A DNA stretch of 64,000 nt from Rufibacter tibetensis (GCF_001310085.1 NZ_CP012643.1:4346001-4410000), one strand, 5' to 3'; shown: positions 26,090-35,667, numbered from the stretch's first letter. Program-made: numbers and translations. The notes: generated by a model from the sequence alone, not told the origin.

Positions 26090-26689
26090 TTGAACTACCT
26101 TGCCCATTTATTTCTTTCTGGTGACGATGAAGACCTGCGCCTGGGAAACTTCATTGCCGACAGTGTGCGAGGGGCCCAGATTCTGGTCTTTCCGGCAAGG
26201 GTGCAGCAGGGTATAAAACTGCACCGCCTCATTGACGCCTACACAGACACGCACCCCATTGTACATCAGACGAAAGAACGCTTACGTCCTAAATTCAGAA
26301 AATACGCCGGTGTAGTAGCCGATGTGTATTATGACCATTTTCTGGCTTCCAACTTTCACCTCTACAGTCCGCAGCCCTTGAAAACATTTGCTGCCGAGGC
26401 ATACAGCCAAATACAGCGGGACCCTAAACTTCTTCCGGAACGTGTGATGCATTTTCTCCCCTACATGGTGAACCAGAACTGGCTTGTATCTTATGCCCAA
26501 ATCTCTGGGATTACAAGAGCCTTAACCGGACTCAGTAGACGCACTACATTTGATTCTGGAATGGAAAGAGCAGGGGAGGAATTGGAGTTGAACTATCCTT
26601 TTTACCAAAAAGAGTTTGAGCAGTTCTTCCCGGAATTGCAGGCGTATGTGACCCAGCAGATTAGTTTGATCACCTTTTCAGAAAAGTAG
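26090..26689 (+). CDS. ACP phosphodiesterase (AcpH-like)
   Basis: A 199-residue protein of the ACP phosphodiesterase family, which removes 4'-phosphopantetheine from holo-acyl carrier protein. Typical elements are NYLAHLFLSG, LRLGNFIADSVRG, GIKLHRLIDAYTDTHP and VVADVYYDHFLA, with the conserved metal-binding His and Asp residues. The conserved N-terminus NYLAHL directly follows a TTG codon, and an in-frame TAA lies two codons before it, so TTG 26090 is almost certainly the start. The gene stands alone. Confidence 0.88.
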   Translation: MNYLAHLFLSGDDEDLRLGNFIADSVRGAQILVFPARVQQGIKLHRLIDAYTDTHPIVHQTKERLRPKFRKYAGVVADVYYDHFLASNFHLYSPQPLKTFAAEAYSQIQRDPKLLPERVMHFLPYMVNQNWLVSYAQISGITRALTGLSRRTTFDSGMERAGEELELNYPFYQKEFEQFFPELQAYVTQQISLITFSEK

Positions 26690-27013
26690 CCACTAAATTA
26701 CCCAGTGACGTTCTTCTGAATTAAAGTATGTAAGAAGGATGAAGTTATTGGCTCATGGAGGTTACCAACTTTCTTCTTCATAGGTTTTAGCTTAATACTT
26801 GAACCATGAATCTAATGTGAATGGATTAGGCCTGCTCTAGAATAGTGATGTTCGTTAGAGTAAACTCTGTTGGCCTTCTGAATACAAGTGGTTTGGATAC
26901 ATTTTTTAAAATAGTGCTCCAAAATAGCAAAGGCCGTCTTTCACAAGACGGCCTTTGCTTGTTATAACTGGGCATGATGGAGTGAATTCCCAATGTCCCG
27001 TATCTTAACTCTC
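26690..27013. other. Intergenic region between acpH-like and FKBP genes
   Basis: These 324 bp between convergent genes hold the FKBP terminator (26928-26958) and AT-rich sequence. I see no ORF, repeat or RNA element in the remainder. Confidence 0.5.
26928..26958. terminator. Intrinsic terminator downstream of the FKBP gene
   Basis: GCAAAGGCCGTCTT pairs with AAGACGGCCTTTGC over a TCAC loop. It serves the minus-strand FKBP gene and possibly the plus-strand gene to the left. Confidence 0.85.
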
Positions 27014-27526
27014 TTAGTGGTGGTGTCCGCCGGCACCGTGTACGTGGCCGTGGGAGATTTCTTCCTGGGTGGCTTCGCGTACGTCAATCACTTTGCCTTC
27101 AAAGTGCATGTCCATACCGGCAAGCGGGTGGTTGAAGTCCATTAGTACGTGGTCTTCCTCTACGCTCACAATTCGGCCTTGCATGTGGTTGCCTTCATTG
27201 TCTGACATAGGTATGTAGTTACCCACCTGTACCATTTCCTCGTCAATTTTACCTTCTACCTCAAAAACGGTTTTAGGTACCGGTACAATGGCAGATTCGT
27301 CCAGGTCGCCATAGCCTTCATCAGAAGCCACAGTGAACTTGAATGACTCACCGGCCGATTTGCCTTCCAGTTCCTGCTCAAACTTCTCAGGCAAACCGCT
27401 CACACCAAACAAAAAGACCATTGGGTTTTCCTCGTCTGCGGTCTCAACCAGCGTGTTTTCGCCTTCTTCGTCGGTAACGCGTAGCTCGTAGGTGAGCGAC
27501 ACCACTTTGTTCTCTTCGATTTTCAT
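27014..27526 (-). CDS. FKBP-type peptidyl-prolyl isomerase, SlyD-like
   Basis: A 170-residue cytoplasmic prolyl isomerase and chaperone. The FKBP core is split by an insert-in-flap domain as in SlyD: MVFLFGVSGLPEKFEQELEG, then the acidic insert (VASDEGYGDLDESAIVPVPK onward) and DFNHPLAGMDMHFEGKVIDV. A short His-rich C-terminus (SHGHVHGAGGHHH) could bind nickel, as in SlyD, though it is much shorter than the E. coli tail. The length and the NHPLAG motif are typical. Confidence 0.93.
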   Translation of the reverse strand: MKIEENKVVSLTYELRVTDEEGENTLVETADEENPMVFLFGVSGLPEKFEQELEGKSAGESFKFTVASDEGYGDLDESAIVPVPKTVFEVEGKIDEEMVQVGNYIPMSDNEGNHMQGRIVSVEEDHVLMDFNHPLAGMDMHFEGKVIDVREATQEEISHGHVHGAGGHHH

Positions 27527-27712
27527 TTGGTGATATCTTTATGAGGTTGATAATGTAAAGGTATAGATTCATTGGGAAGTACCATGCCTTCTCTGAAGAT
27601 ACCGTAGAAGTACCTGCCCGTGTAGGTCCAGGAGCGGTAAAAGAAAGAGGCATTATAGACAAAGCAACAGCTGGTCTATAATGCCTCTAACGAAGCTCAG
27701 GGGGCAAAGGAT

Positions 27713-29674
27713 TTATTCAGCCTCTGGCGAGAGTAGCTCCCAGGCACTTCTATAAGATCCAATGCTCTCAGCATAAGCCAGAAATTGGCTGTAAAAGGTG
27801 TGCTGGCCCAGGGTGGCGCTGTCGCCCACAATCACCATCTTTTTCTTCGCACGGGTCATGGCTACGTTCATTCTTCTCACGTCAGACAGGAAACCAATTT
27901 CTCCCTCAGGGTTGCTTCGCACCATACTGATGTACATGATGTCGCGTTCCTGCCCCTGGAAAGAATCTACCGTACCCACTGAAAGCTGACGCTTTGCATG
28001 TAGGGCCGCTAACTTAGGCTCATGCTCTATTTGGTCATTAAGATAGTTAATCTGGGCCCGGTACGGGGCAATGATTCCAATTCGGAGAGGTCTTTCCTGA
28101 TCACCTTCTGATTCTTCCGGTTCATACGGCGTGAGCAGGTTAACCAAATGCTTGATAAGCACATCGGCTTCCTCAGGGTTGGCGGTACTGCTGCCTTCGC
28201 CCATGGTCTGGTCATTGAAACCGCAGCCGGCCGTGTCAATGAACTCTACCACCAAACCTGGTTCAAACGCCGGAAAAGCATCAGACAAAGTAGCCGTACG
28301 CACACTTTCATCGGCCTGCAGTTCACCCCTGTAGAACTGCCCGTTAGAGAAGCCCATGATGTGCTCGTGCATGCGGTATTGGGTGGTGAGCATTACCGCA
28401 CTCTCAGGTTGGCGCTCAATGCATTTTTCAAATAAGGTGCGGGACAGACCTCCGCGCTCCGCGGCAATGGATTTCACTGTTGGCGGCAGTTGGCAATGGT
28501 CACCGGCCAGCACCACCCGGTTGGCCCGGGTGATTGGAATCCAGCAGGCAGGTTCCAGGGCTTGGGCGGCTTCGTCGATGAACACCGTATCATACAACAT
28601 GTGCCGGATAGCCCGGTTAGCAGAGCCTACCAGCGTACAGGTAATCACCTGAACATGATCCAGCAGATCTTCAGTGATATAATCCTCAATATCGTCAGCT
28701 TGGGAGAGAATGCGCTTGCTTTCTTCTTTCATGAATTGTCGCTGCTGGCGTTCTTCATGACCAAAGTTTCGCTTGTACTGGCCTGCCATGGCTTTGTATT
28801 CCTGGGCCGTTTTCCGAAGCTTTTTCAGTTGCTTGTAATCACGGTGGTGCATAATTTGGGAATCAAGGGTGTGCTCCAGCAACACCTCAGAAACCCTAGA
28901 CGGATTACCAATCCGGATCACGTTTACGCCCTGCTCGGCAAGTTTCTCAGTAAGTAAGTCTACGGCCGTGTTGCTGGGTGCAGTGACCAACAGCTTTTTC
29001 TCACCTAATTTCAAGGTCTGCAGAATAGCCTGTACCAGCGTGGTGGTTTTTCCGGTGCCCGGAGGTCCGTGTATGATGGCCACGTCTTTGGCTTGTACTA
29101 TGTTTTTGACCGCCGCATTTTGAGAGTCGTTCAAGGAAGCGATAGGAGAGAACTCCTTCTCCCGTCTAAAGATGGCAGGTTCTGCTCCCAGGATGATGTT
29201 GCGCAGTTGGGCCAGGCGGCTTTTCTCTGCTTCCATCACTTTCATGAGGGCAAACTCCATTTCGCGGTAGCTTACCTCGTCAAAGGTAAGTTCTACGCCG
29301 AGGCGCGAGCCACCTTCAATCCAGTCAGGCAGGTCTTCTTTGGAGGTGGCCAACCGTAGTTTGTTGCGTTTCACTTCCAGTACTACGCCGTTCAACGTGC
29401 CGCCTTCCCCGTTGGTAAACAAAGCCGCCGAGGAACCAGCTTGGAACATGTGCAGTTGGTCTCTTCCGGAGGTACGCTCCAGCTCCACCACCACTTTGTT
29501 CCCGAAGCCTACTTCCTGCTTGATCACGTTCACCGGGTACCAGCAAATACCCAAACGCTTGCGCTCAGTGATGCTGGTCTGGGCGTTTTTAAGTTGATAT
29601 TGTTTGCGGTCTTCGTCCTGCTCCAGTTTAAGCAGGGCCCGCACGTCTAAGAGTTCGTTTAAGATTTTGTCCAT
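27713..29674 (-). CDS. IGHMBP2/Upf1-like superfamily 1 helicase
   Basis: A 653-residue SF1B DNA/RNA helicase. An N-terminal SMUBP-2/Hcs1-like beta-barrel region (about 1-180) precedes the Walker A motif GPPGTGKTT (203-211), then motif II (FIDEAAQALEPACW), VVLAGDHCQLPPTV, LTTQYRMHEHIM, IGIIAPYRAQ, and motifs V and VI (VDSFQGQERDIMYIS; MTRAKKKMVIVGD). All helicase motifs look intact. Bacterial members are poorly characterised and are annotated as AAA-domain proteins or IGHMBP2-family helicases. It appears to be monocistronic. Confidence 0.93.
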   Translation of the reverse strand: MDKILNELLDVRALLKLEQDEDRKQYQLKNAQTSITERKRLGICWYPVNVIKQEVGFGNKVVVELERTSGRDQLHMFQAGSSAALFTNGEGGTLNGVVLEVKRNKLRLATSKEDLPDWIEGGSRLGVELTFDEVSYREMEFALMKVMEAEKSRLAQLRNIILGAEPAIFRREKEFSPIASLNDSQNAAVKNIVQAKDVAIIHGPPGTGKTTTLVQAILQTLKLGEKKLLVTAPSNTAVDLLTEKLAEQGVNVIRIGNPSRVSEVLLEHTLDSQIMHHRDYKQLKKLRKTAQEYKAMAGQYKRNFGHEERQQRQFMKEESKRILSQADDIEDYITEDLLDHVQVITCTLVGSANRAIRHMLYDTVFIDEAAQALEPACWIPITRANRVVLAGDHCQLPPTVKSIAAERGGLSRTLFEKCIERQPESAVMLTTQYRMHEHIMGFSNGQFYRGELQADESVRTATLSDAFPAFEPGLVVEFIDTAGCGFNDQTMGEGSSTANPEEADVLIKHLVNLLTPYEPEESEGDQERPLRIGIIAPYRAQINYLNDQIEHEPKLAALHAKRQLSVGTVDSFQGQERDIMYISMVRSNPEGEIGFLSDVRRMNVAMTRAKKKMVIVGDSATLGQHTFYSQFLAYAESIGSYRSAWELLSPEAE

Positions 29675-29776
29675 TTGTGTGGTAAGACGCTAGATACCGG
29701 AATTTAGATACTGGATTTTATGATAAACTTCTAGAATCAGTATCTCTAACTTGTAGCATCTATATACTAGAGTATT

Positions 29777-30142
29777 TTAAGCGAAAAAAGAATGTCCGCA
29801 GTCGCGGCATTTGAACACGGTAGTGCCAGCATAGATAACCTTTTTCCACCATGATAAATTCCCCTCCGGCCATACATAAACAGAGCCGCAAACCGGGCAG
29901 GTTTGGGGCTCTATACTGATTTTAGCTTGTTTTTGGGAAAACTCGTCCAAAACGGGTTGCGCGGTGGGCAGGTCTTGTTCCTGAACCTGCAACTGGTAAT
30001 ACAACCCGTCCCCGAAGGGGAGACTAGGGGGGCCGCAGGTCTTTACCAGTGATACCACGCCCACCTGGGTTAAGGCATGGTAAAGACCTATGGCTTCGGT
30101 GTAGGTAAGGTATTTTGCGGCGGGCACCAGTCGCTCGCTCAT
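29777..30142 (-). CDS. DUF2007-like domain plus zinc-ribbon protein
   Basis: A 121-residue protein with an N-terminal DUF2007-like alpha/beta domain (AIGLYHALTQVGVVSLVKTCG onward) and a C-terminal zinc ribbon formed by CPVCG (about 82-86) and CRDCG (about 113-117). It overlaps the preceding gene by four bases (ATGA), so the two are translationally coupled. Its role is unknown; zinc ribbons of this kind often mediate protein or nucleic-acid contacts. Confidence 0.75.
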   Translation of the reverse strand: MSERLVPAAKYLTYTEAIGLYHALTQVGVVSLVKTCGPPSLPFGDGLYYQLQVQEQDLPTAQPVLDEFSQKQAKISIEPQTCPVCGSVYVWPEGNLSWWKKVIYAGTTVFKCRDCGHSFFA

Positions 30143-30954
30143 GCTTTCACGCGGTTGCTGGTGCGGCCCTCAGATACCTTATTTCTAAGTTTAATGATAT
30201 AGCCTACCAGCACTAGGGAAAGCATAGCAAAGAAAGCGGCAATGGCGTCATGGTCAAACTTGGCATCTTTTGAGTCCTGCAATTGCTCCTCCAGATCTCT
30301 TATCTGGCGGTCTTTTTTCTTGAGCAGGTTCTGGGCGTTCGTCACCGAAGCCCTCATTTCATAGATGTTGTCTGTAATTACCCGTTTGTCACCTTTTACC
30401 TGGTTGTTCAGTCTTTTTGATTCAGCTTCCAGTTCTGCCGCACGTTTAGCCACGCTCCGGCGGGTTTCCAGGTTGGCCTGCTCAACCGCCTGGATGATCT
30501 GCTCATCTTTCTGCAAAACCTCTTTCAAGGCTTCCACTACCAGTAAAAGGTCTTCTTTAGAAGCTTTCCCCCAGAAGTTGTTGCCCTGGGTTTTAAGGTA
30601 ATCATACTTCAGTACCAACTGCTCCCGCTCCGTGATCAGGCGGTCAACCTTAGTAAGTCTTTGCGTGACCGCAGAAGGTTTGGCGGCTTTGGTGGTGTCT
30701 TTAACAGAAGGCTGAGATTTAGCCGGGGAAGGAGTAGTGGCCGTAGTGCTTTGCTTGGCGACTGGTGCCGTGGTCTGAGGAGTCTGCTTTTTGATGACCG
30801 CATTCACTTTGGCGCCCAGACTGTTGGGGTCCTGCTTCTTAGCAGGAGCCGTAGTGGAGCTACTGGCCGGGGGAGTTGCCAGTGTCTGGGCAGCCAACGT
30901 ACCAGCCGGCACTAACAAACTTATGGCGATCAGGGCGGAGTTTACAAACTTCAT
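30139..30954 (-). CDS. Exported coiled-coil protein with C-terminal membrane anchor
   Basis: A 271-residue protein from ATG 30954 (MKFVNSALIAISLLVPAGTLAAQ, a signal peptide); ATGs at 30969 and further upstream are possible. A Thr/Ala/Pro/Lys-rich linker (about 25-105) is followed by a long coiled coil (about 110-235, LTKVDRLITEREQLVLKYDY onward) and a C-terminal transmembrane helix (IAAFFAMLSLVLVGYIIKL). This suggests a periplasmic rod tethered to the inner membrane. I do not recognise the family. It is coupled to the zinc-ribbon gene by an ATGA overlap. Confidence 0.7.
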   Translation of the reverse strand: MKFVNSALIAISLLVPAGTLAAQTLATPPASSSTTAPAKKQDPNSLGAKVNAVIKKQTPQTTAPVAKQSTTATTPSPAKSQPSVKDTTKAAKPSAVTQRLTKVDRLITEREQLVLKYDYLKTQGNNFWGKASKEDLLLVVEALKEVLQKDEQIIQAVEQANLETRRSVAKRAAELEAESKRLNNQVKGDKRVITDNIYEMRASVTNAQNLLKKKDRQIRDLEEQLQDSKDAKFDHDAIAAFFAMLSLVLVGYIIKLRNKVSEGRTSNRVKA

Positions 30955-30993
30955 AAATAGGGTACTCATTTTAAAAACACATGCAAAGCTCAA

Positions 30994-31453
30994 TTAAGCA
31001 CTTGCCAAACATCTTGTTTTTGACACGGTACGGTAAAAATACGCCAAAAACAACAGATAGCTTACATCAATTCTTCTAGTTTCTTTAAATAAGCGATACG
31101 ATCAAATGCAAGCAGGAAACGCAACAGCCAGGAAACAGTTGCCAGCGCTCGCCCTTACTTTAAATTAAGCGTTGGTTTCTTCTTTACCACTATTTTACAT
31201 ATAAAAAATACCACAAGCAAGAGCAGTGTTTTGGTCCTCTTTTCCTGTAAGTACCTTGTAAAGAAGTCAATTAATCCGGTGCCTATACCATCTACTGCTT
31301 TAAGCATTCTAAAGGTTGCCGCCGGTATATCTTTACTTATTCATTTTTTAATATTCATGGGGCACTTAGTTAGACCTAAGCACCAGAATTCCGTAGACGG
31401 TACCCGAGGAAAATAAAACACTTATAACTCTACCTGTACCTGATATACTTACT
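30994..31453. other. Intergenic region upstream of glgX
   Basis: This 460-bp region between divergent genes must carry promoters for both. I see no convincing RNA element. A 61-codon frame at 31231-31416 has one hydrophobic stretch but an unusual composition; I do not call it. Confidence 0.45.
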
Positions 31454-33601
31454 ATGCACATTATTACCCATCCAGGTAAACCTTTCCCTTTAGGCGCCAC
31501 CTGGGACGGAACCGGCGTCAATTTTGCCCTTTATGCCCACAATGCCATTGGTGTAGAACTTTGTCTCTTTGATTCACCTGAGTCTGACGTGGAATCTGCC
31601 AGGTTCAAAATGGAAGAGCGAACCTATGAAGTCTGGCATACCTATGTGCCTGAACTAAAGCCGGGCCAACTTTACGGCTACCGCGTGTACGGTGAATACT
31701 CCCCGGAAGAAGGGCACCGCTTCAACCCGAATAAATTATTGATTGACCCCTACGCCAAAGCCATTGCCGGAACCATTAACTGGCATGAGTCTTTATTCGG
31801 GTACAAGTTTGGCCATGAAGGTGAAGACCTTAGCTTCAGTGATTTAGACAGTGCTCCCTATATTCCCAAATCTGTCGTGATTGATCCCAGCTTTGATTGG
31901 GGAGATGACAAGTCGCCTAATTTGCCGTACCATAAGTCTATTATCTATGAAGCGCACGTCAAAGGCTTCACAAAACAGCACCCAGACATTCCGGAAGAGA
32001 TAAGGGGAACTTACGCGGGTATCGCGCACCCAATCACCATACAGTACCTGTTGGATTTGGGTATCACTGCCATTGAACTTCTTCCCGTACACCATTTCAT
32101 CACCGATTGGCACCTGCAGGAGAAAGGCCTCACCAATTATTGGGGCTACAACACCATTGGGTTCTTTGCCCCAGACGTGCGGTACTCCAGCAGTGGGGTT
32201 CTGGGCCAGCAGGTAACAGAATTTAAAAACATGGTGAAAGCCCTGCACAAGGCTGGTATTGAAGTCATTCTGGATGTGGTGTACAACCATACCGGTGAAG
32301 GAAATGAAAAAGGGCCTACCTTGTCCTTCAAAGGGGTAGACAATGCCTCGTACTACCGCCTGGTGGAAGATAACAAACGGTATTATATGGACTATACCGG
32401 CACCGGGAACACCCTCAACGCTAACCTTCCCAGCGTACTCCGGCTCATCATGGACAGTTTGCGGTACTGGATCACCGAAATGCACGTGGATGGTTTCCGG
32501 TTTGACCTTGCTTCTGCGCTGGCCCGTGAACTGCACGGCGTTGATAAACTGAGTTCCTTCTTTGATATCATTCACCAGGACCCTATCATCTCCCAGGTAA
32601 AACTGATTGCCGAGCCATGGGACGTTGGTGAAGGAGGGTACCAGGTAGGAAACTTCCCGCCCGGCTGGACTGAGTGGAACGGCATGTACCGAGACTGTAT
32701 GCGTGATTTCTGGCGCGGAGAAGACAGCATGCTGGCCGAGTTCGCGAACCGTTTTACCGGTTCTTCAGACCTGTACTATGATGATTACCGCAGGCCTACC
32801 GCCAGTATCAACTTCATAACAGCGCATGACGGCTTTACCCTTAATGACCTGGTGTCTTACAACGAGAAGCACAACGAGGCAAACGGCGAAGACAGCAAAG
32901 ACGGAGATGACCACAACCGATCATGGAACTGCGGGGTGGAAGGCCCAACGGAGGACCGCTGGGTTATTGACCTTAGAAACCGGCAGAAGCGCAATTTCTT
33001 AACCACTATGTTTTTATCACAAGGAGTGCCTATGCTGGTGGCGGGTGATGAATTGAGCCGCACCCAGCACGGGAACAATAACGCCTATTGCCAAGACAAT
33101 GAAATCTCCTGGATTGATTGGGAGGGAGCAGATACAAGCTTGCAGGAATTCACCAAGAAGCTCATCCACTTCCGGAAAAACCACCCGGTTTTCCGCCGCC
33201 GCCGTTGGTTCCAGGGGCGGGCCATCAAAGGGCACGGCGTAGAAGATATTGCCTGGTTTTTACCTAACGGAGAAGAAATGTCTTACGAGCATTGGGAGCA
33301 GGACCACGCCAAATCCTTGGGCGTCTACTTAAACGGGCGGGGCGTGCATTCCCGTGGGCCGAAAGGTGAAGTGGTATTAGATGATTCTTTCTACGTGATC
33401 TTCAATGCCTACCATGACTCGCTTGTGTTTCATGCCCCTAATGGGAAATATGGCAAAGAATGGACAGTTGCCATAGACACCTTCCGTGATGTGGTGGAAC
33501 CAGAAGAACCCATCACGTATAAAGCGGGAGAAGCTTTCCATGTAGAAGGCCGGTCAGTGGTAGTATTAAAAAACCCTATTTTTCATAACCCAAATGAATA
33601 A
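31454..33601 (+). CDS. glgX: Glycogen debranching enzyme GlgX/TreX
   Basis: A 715-residue GH13 isoamylase-type enzyme that cleaves alpha-1,6 branches of glycogen. A CBM48 domain (HPGKPFPLGATWDGTGVNFA onward) precedes the catalytic barrel. The catalytic residues are Asp351 (DGFRFDLASA), Glu387 (IAEPWDVGEGGYQVG) and Asp459 (TAHDGFTLNDLVSYNEKHN). It is the first gene of a trehalose cluster; its stop overlaps the treZ start by 8 bp, so the two are coupled. Linear maltodextrins released here are the substrate for TreY. Confidence 0.95.
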   Translation: MHIITHPGKPFPLGATWDGTGVNFALYAHNAIGVELCLFDSPESDVESARFKMEERTYEVWHTYVPELKPGQLYGYRVYGEYSPEEGHRFNPNKLLIDPYAKAIAGTINWHESLFGYKFGHEGEDLSFSDLDSAPYIPKSVVIDPSFDWGDDKSPNLPYHKSIIYEAHVKGFTKQHPDIPEEIRGTYAGIAHPITIQYLLDLGITAIELLPVHHFITDWHLQEKGLTNYWGYNTIGFFAPDVRYSSSGVLGQQVTEFKNMVKALHKAGIEVILDVVYNHTGEGNEKGPTLSFKGVDNASYYRLVEDNKRYYMDYTGTGNTLNANLPSVLRLIMDSLRYWITEMHVDGFRFDLASALARELHGVDKLSSFFDIIHQDPIISQVKLIAEPWDVGEGGYQVGNFPPGWTEWNGMYRDCMRDFWRGEDSMLAEFANRFTGSSDLYYDDYRRPTASINFITAHDGFTLNDLVSYNEKHNEANGEDSKDGDDHNRSWNCGVEGPTEDRWVIDLRNRQKRNFLTTMFLSQGVPMLVAGDELSRTQHGNNNAYCQDNEISWIDWEGADTSLQEFTKKLIHFRKNHPVFRRRRWFQGRAIKGHGVEDIAWFLPNGEEMSYEHWEQDHAKSLGVYLNGRGVHSRGPKGEVVLDDSFYVIFNAYHDSLVFHAPNGKYGKEWTVAIDTFRDVVEPEEPITYKAGEAFHVEGRSVVVLKNPIFHNPNE

Positions 33602-35432
33602 AATAGATGTGACCAAAAGAACCCTAGGGGTATCCTTTACCACTACTGGCCATGCTGATGTGTTAGTATGGGCCCCTAAGGCAGATCAGGTGGAACTCTG
33701 CCTGAATGAAGGCAACACCATCATTCCTTTGCGCAAAGGCGAGTTTGGCTACTGGCACGAAACCACCGACCAGCTCGCCCCCGGTGATACCTATAAATTC
33801 CGGATAAACGAAGAGCAGGAATTCCCAGATCCGGCATCCATTTCCCAGCCTCAAAGCGTGCATGGCCCATCTCAGGCTCTGGATGTACTGAAGTTCAACT
33901 GGACCGATGATACCTGGAACAACCTGCCTTTAGAGGATTACGTGCTCTATGAACTGCACACTGGCACCTTCTCAGAAGACGGCACCTTCGCCGGACTGGA
34001 AGAAAAGCTGGATTACCTCAAAGAACTTGGGGTAAACGCCATTGAGATCATGCCCGTGGCGCAGTTTCCCGGAGACCGCAACTGGGGCTATGACTGTGTG
34101 TTCCCCTTCGCGGTACAAGATTCTTACGGCGGACCAAAAGCCCTACAGCACTTGGTCAACACCTGTCATCAGAAAGGCCTGGCCGTAGTGCTGGACGTAG
34201 TCTACAATCACTTAGGCCCTGAAGGAAATTACCTGGGCGTCTATGGCCATTACTTCACAGACAAGTACAACACCCCCTGGGGACCGGCCCTCAACTTTGA
34301 TGATGCTTGGTGCGATGGTGTGCGCCGCTATTTCACCGAGAACCTTTTGATGTGGTTCCGGGACTTCCACATTGATGCCGTCCGTATGGATGCCGTGCAC
34401 GCGATCAAAGACTTCAGCCCGGTGCATATACTGCGTGAGATGAAGCAGCACGTGAATGAACTAATGGAAGCCACCGGTCGCAAACATTACATGATTGTGG
34501 AACTGGACCTGAATGACACCCGCTTCATTAACCCGCTGGAGGAGCAGGGCTTCGGGATGGATGCCCAGTGGGTAGACGAGTTCCACCACGCCCTGCGCGT
34601 AACCATGACCGGCGAGAGCACCGGCTACTACTCAGACTTCAGCGGCATTGCGCACCTGTCCAAAGCCTATGAAGATGCCTATGTGTATGACGGGCAGTTC
34701 TCTCCGCACCGGAACAAAACCTTCGGCATCAAAGCTGAGCACAACCCAGGCAAACAGTTCATTGTCTTCACCCAAAACCACGACCAGGTAGGAAACCGCA
34801 TGCTGGGTGAGCGTCTGGGTGAACTTGTGAGTTTTGAAATGCAGAAACTAGCCGCGGCCAGCGTGATCTTCAGTCCGTACCTGCCCATGCTCTGGATGGG
34901 AGAAGAGTACGCTGAAACCAACCGCTTCCAGTACTTCGTGAGCCACACCGACCCAGATCTAGCAGAAGCCGTACGCAAGGGTCGCAAAGCCGAGTTCGCT
35001 GCCTTCCACGCTCAAGGCGAAGCGCCAGACCCGATGGACGAGGAAACTTTCCAGAACTCTAAGCTGCAGTGGGATCTGGTACAGCAAGGACAGCACCAAA
35101 CCATGTTCCGGTACTACCAGACACTTCTGCGCCTGCGCCGCGAATTGCCTGCTTTGAAGCACCTGGACCGCAACACCCTGGAAGTATCCTGTGACGAGGC
35201 CAGAAATACCTTGACCCTGCGCCGCTGGCACGGTGACCAGCAAATCATCTGCCTGATGAACTTCTCTGCCTCACCACAACCCATGAAGCTCCCCATCGGA
35301 GGCAAAACCTGGAACGTACTCCTTGATTCCGCCTCACCAGAATGGAATGGTCCTCAAGCCGCTGAAGCCTCGACAACAGGTGGAGCAGAAGTGACTGTAC
35401 AACCTGAAAGTGTAGTGGTTTACCAAGCATAA
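33594..35432 (+). CDS. treZ: Malto-oligosyltrehalose trehalohydrolase TreZ
   Basis: A 612-residue GH13 enzyme that releases trehalose from the malto-oligosyltrehalose made by TreY. An N-terminal beta-sandwich is followed by the barrel with catalytic Asp266 (FHIDAVRMDAVHAI), Glu303 (YMIVELDLND) and transition-state Asp397 (FTQNHDQVGNR). The last two motifs and PWGPALNFDDAWCDGVRRYF are characteristic of TreZ and exclude GlgB. It is translationally coupled to glgX and ends at a very strong hairpin. Confidence 0.95.
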   Translation: MNKIDVTKRTLGVSFTTTGHADVLVWAPKADQVELCLNEGNTIIPLRKGEFGYWHETTDQLAPGDTYKFRINEEQEFPDPASISQPQSVHGPSQALDVLKFNWTDDTWNNLPLEDYVLYELHTGTFSEDGTFAGLEEKLDYLKELGVNAIEIMPVAQFPGDRNWGYDCVFPFAVQDSYGGPKALQHLVNTCHQKGLAVVLDVVYNHLGPEGNYLGVYGHYFTDKYNTPWGPALNFDDAWCDGVRRYFTENLLMWFRDFHIDAVRMDAVHAIKDFSPVHILREMKQHVNELMEATGRKHYMIVELDLNDTRFINPLEEQGFGMDAQWVDEFHHALRVTMTGESTGYYSDFSGIAHLSKAYEDAYVYDGQFSPHRNKTFGIKAEHNPGKQFIVFTQNHDQVGNRMLGERLGELVSFEMQKLAAASVIFSPYLPMLWMGEEYAETNRFQYFVSHTDPDLAEAVRKGRKAEFAAFHAQGEAPDPMDEETFQNSKLQWDLVQQGQHQTMFRYYQTLLRLRRELPALKHLDRNTLEVSCDEARNTLTLRRWHGDQQIICLMNFSASPQPMKLPIGGKTWNVLLDSASPEWNGPQAAEASTTGGAEVTVQPESVVVYQA

Positions 35433-35442
35433 GTTAATTAGA

Positions 35443-35487
35443 AAAGCATTAGGGGGCTGTTTTATAAAAACAGCCCCCTAATGCTTT
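35443..35487 (+). terminator. Very strong intrinsic terminator after treZ
   Basis: A perfect 21-bp stem (35443-35463 with 35467-35487) closes a 3-base ATA loop; it contains AGGGGGCTG and is followed by TTCTTTT. It should separate glgX-treZ transcription from the treY-malQ gene downstream. Confidence 0.9.
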
Positions 35488-35529
35488 CTTCTTTTACCTT
35501 ACTTCAGGTTTGCTTCTAATACCATACTT

Positions 35530-35667
35530 CAAGTTTGAGCGAAGCGGTAACTTGGAGTAGAAATACGGCCAGTTTGTAACTGGCGAAACACAGTTTCTGA
35601 TTACGCTCCACGCCAGTTACAAACTGGCACCATAGCCAGCCACAAGTTACCGCTTCGCTCAAACTTG
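35530..35667. repeat. Nested perfect inverted repeats (cruciform-forming)
   Basis: The outer arms are 25 bp and perfectly complementary (35530-35554 and 35643-35667, containing GAGCGAAGCGGTAAC). Inside, an 18-bp perfect pair lies at 35568-35585 and 35611-35628, with core CAGTTTGTAACTGG. A small GAAAC/GTTTC hairpin lies in the centre. The whole can fold into one branched hairpin. It resembles non-autonomous palindromic elements mobilised by Y1 transposases (RAYTs), but no transposase is present. Confidence 0.7.

Noticed and set aside
31231-31416. A 61-codon frame upstream of glgX with one hydrophobic segment.
   Set aside because: The composition is atypical, there is no supporting signal, and the region is probably promoter DNA.
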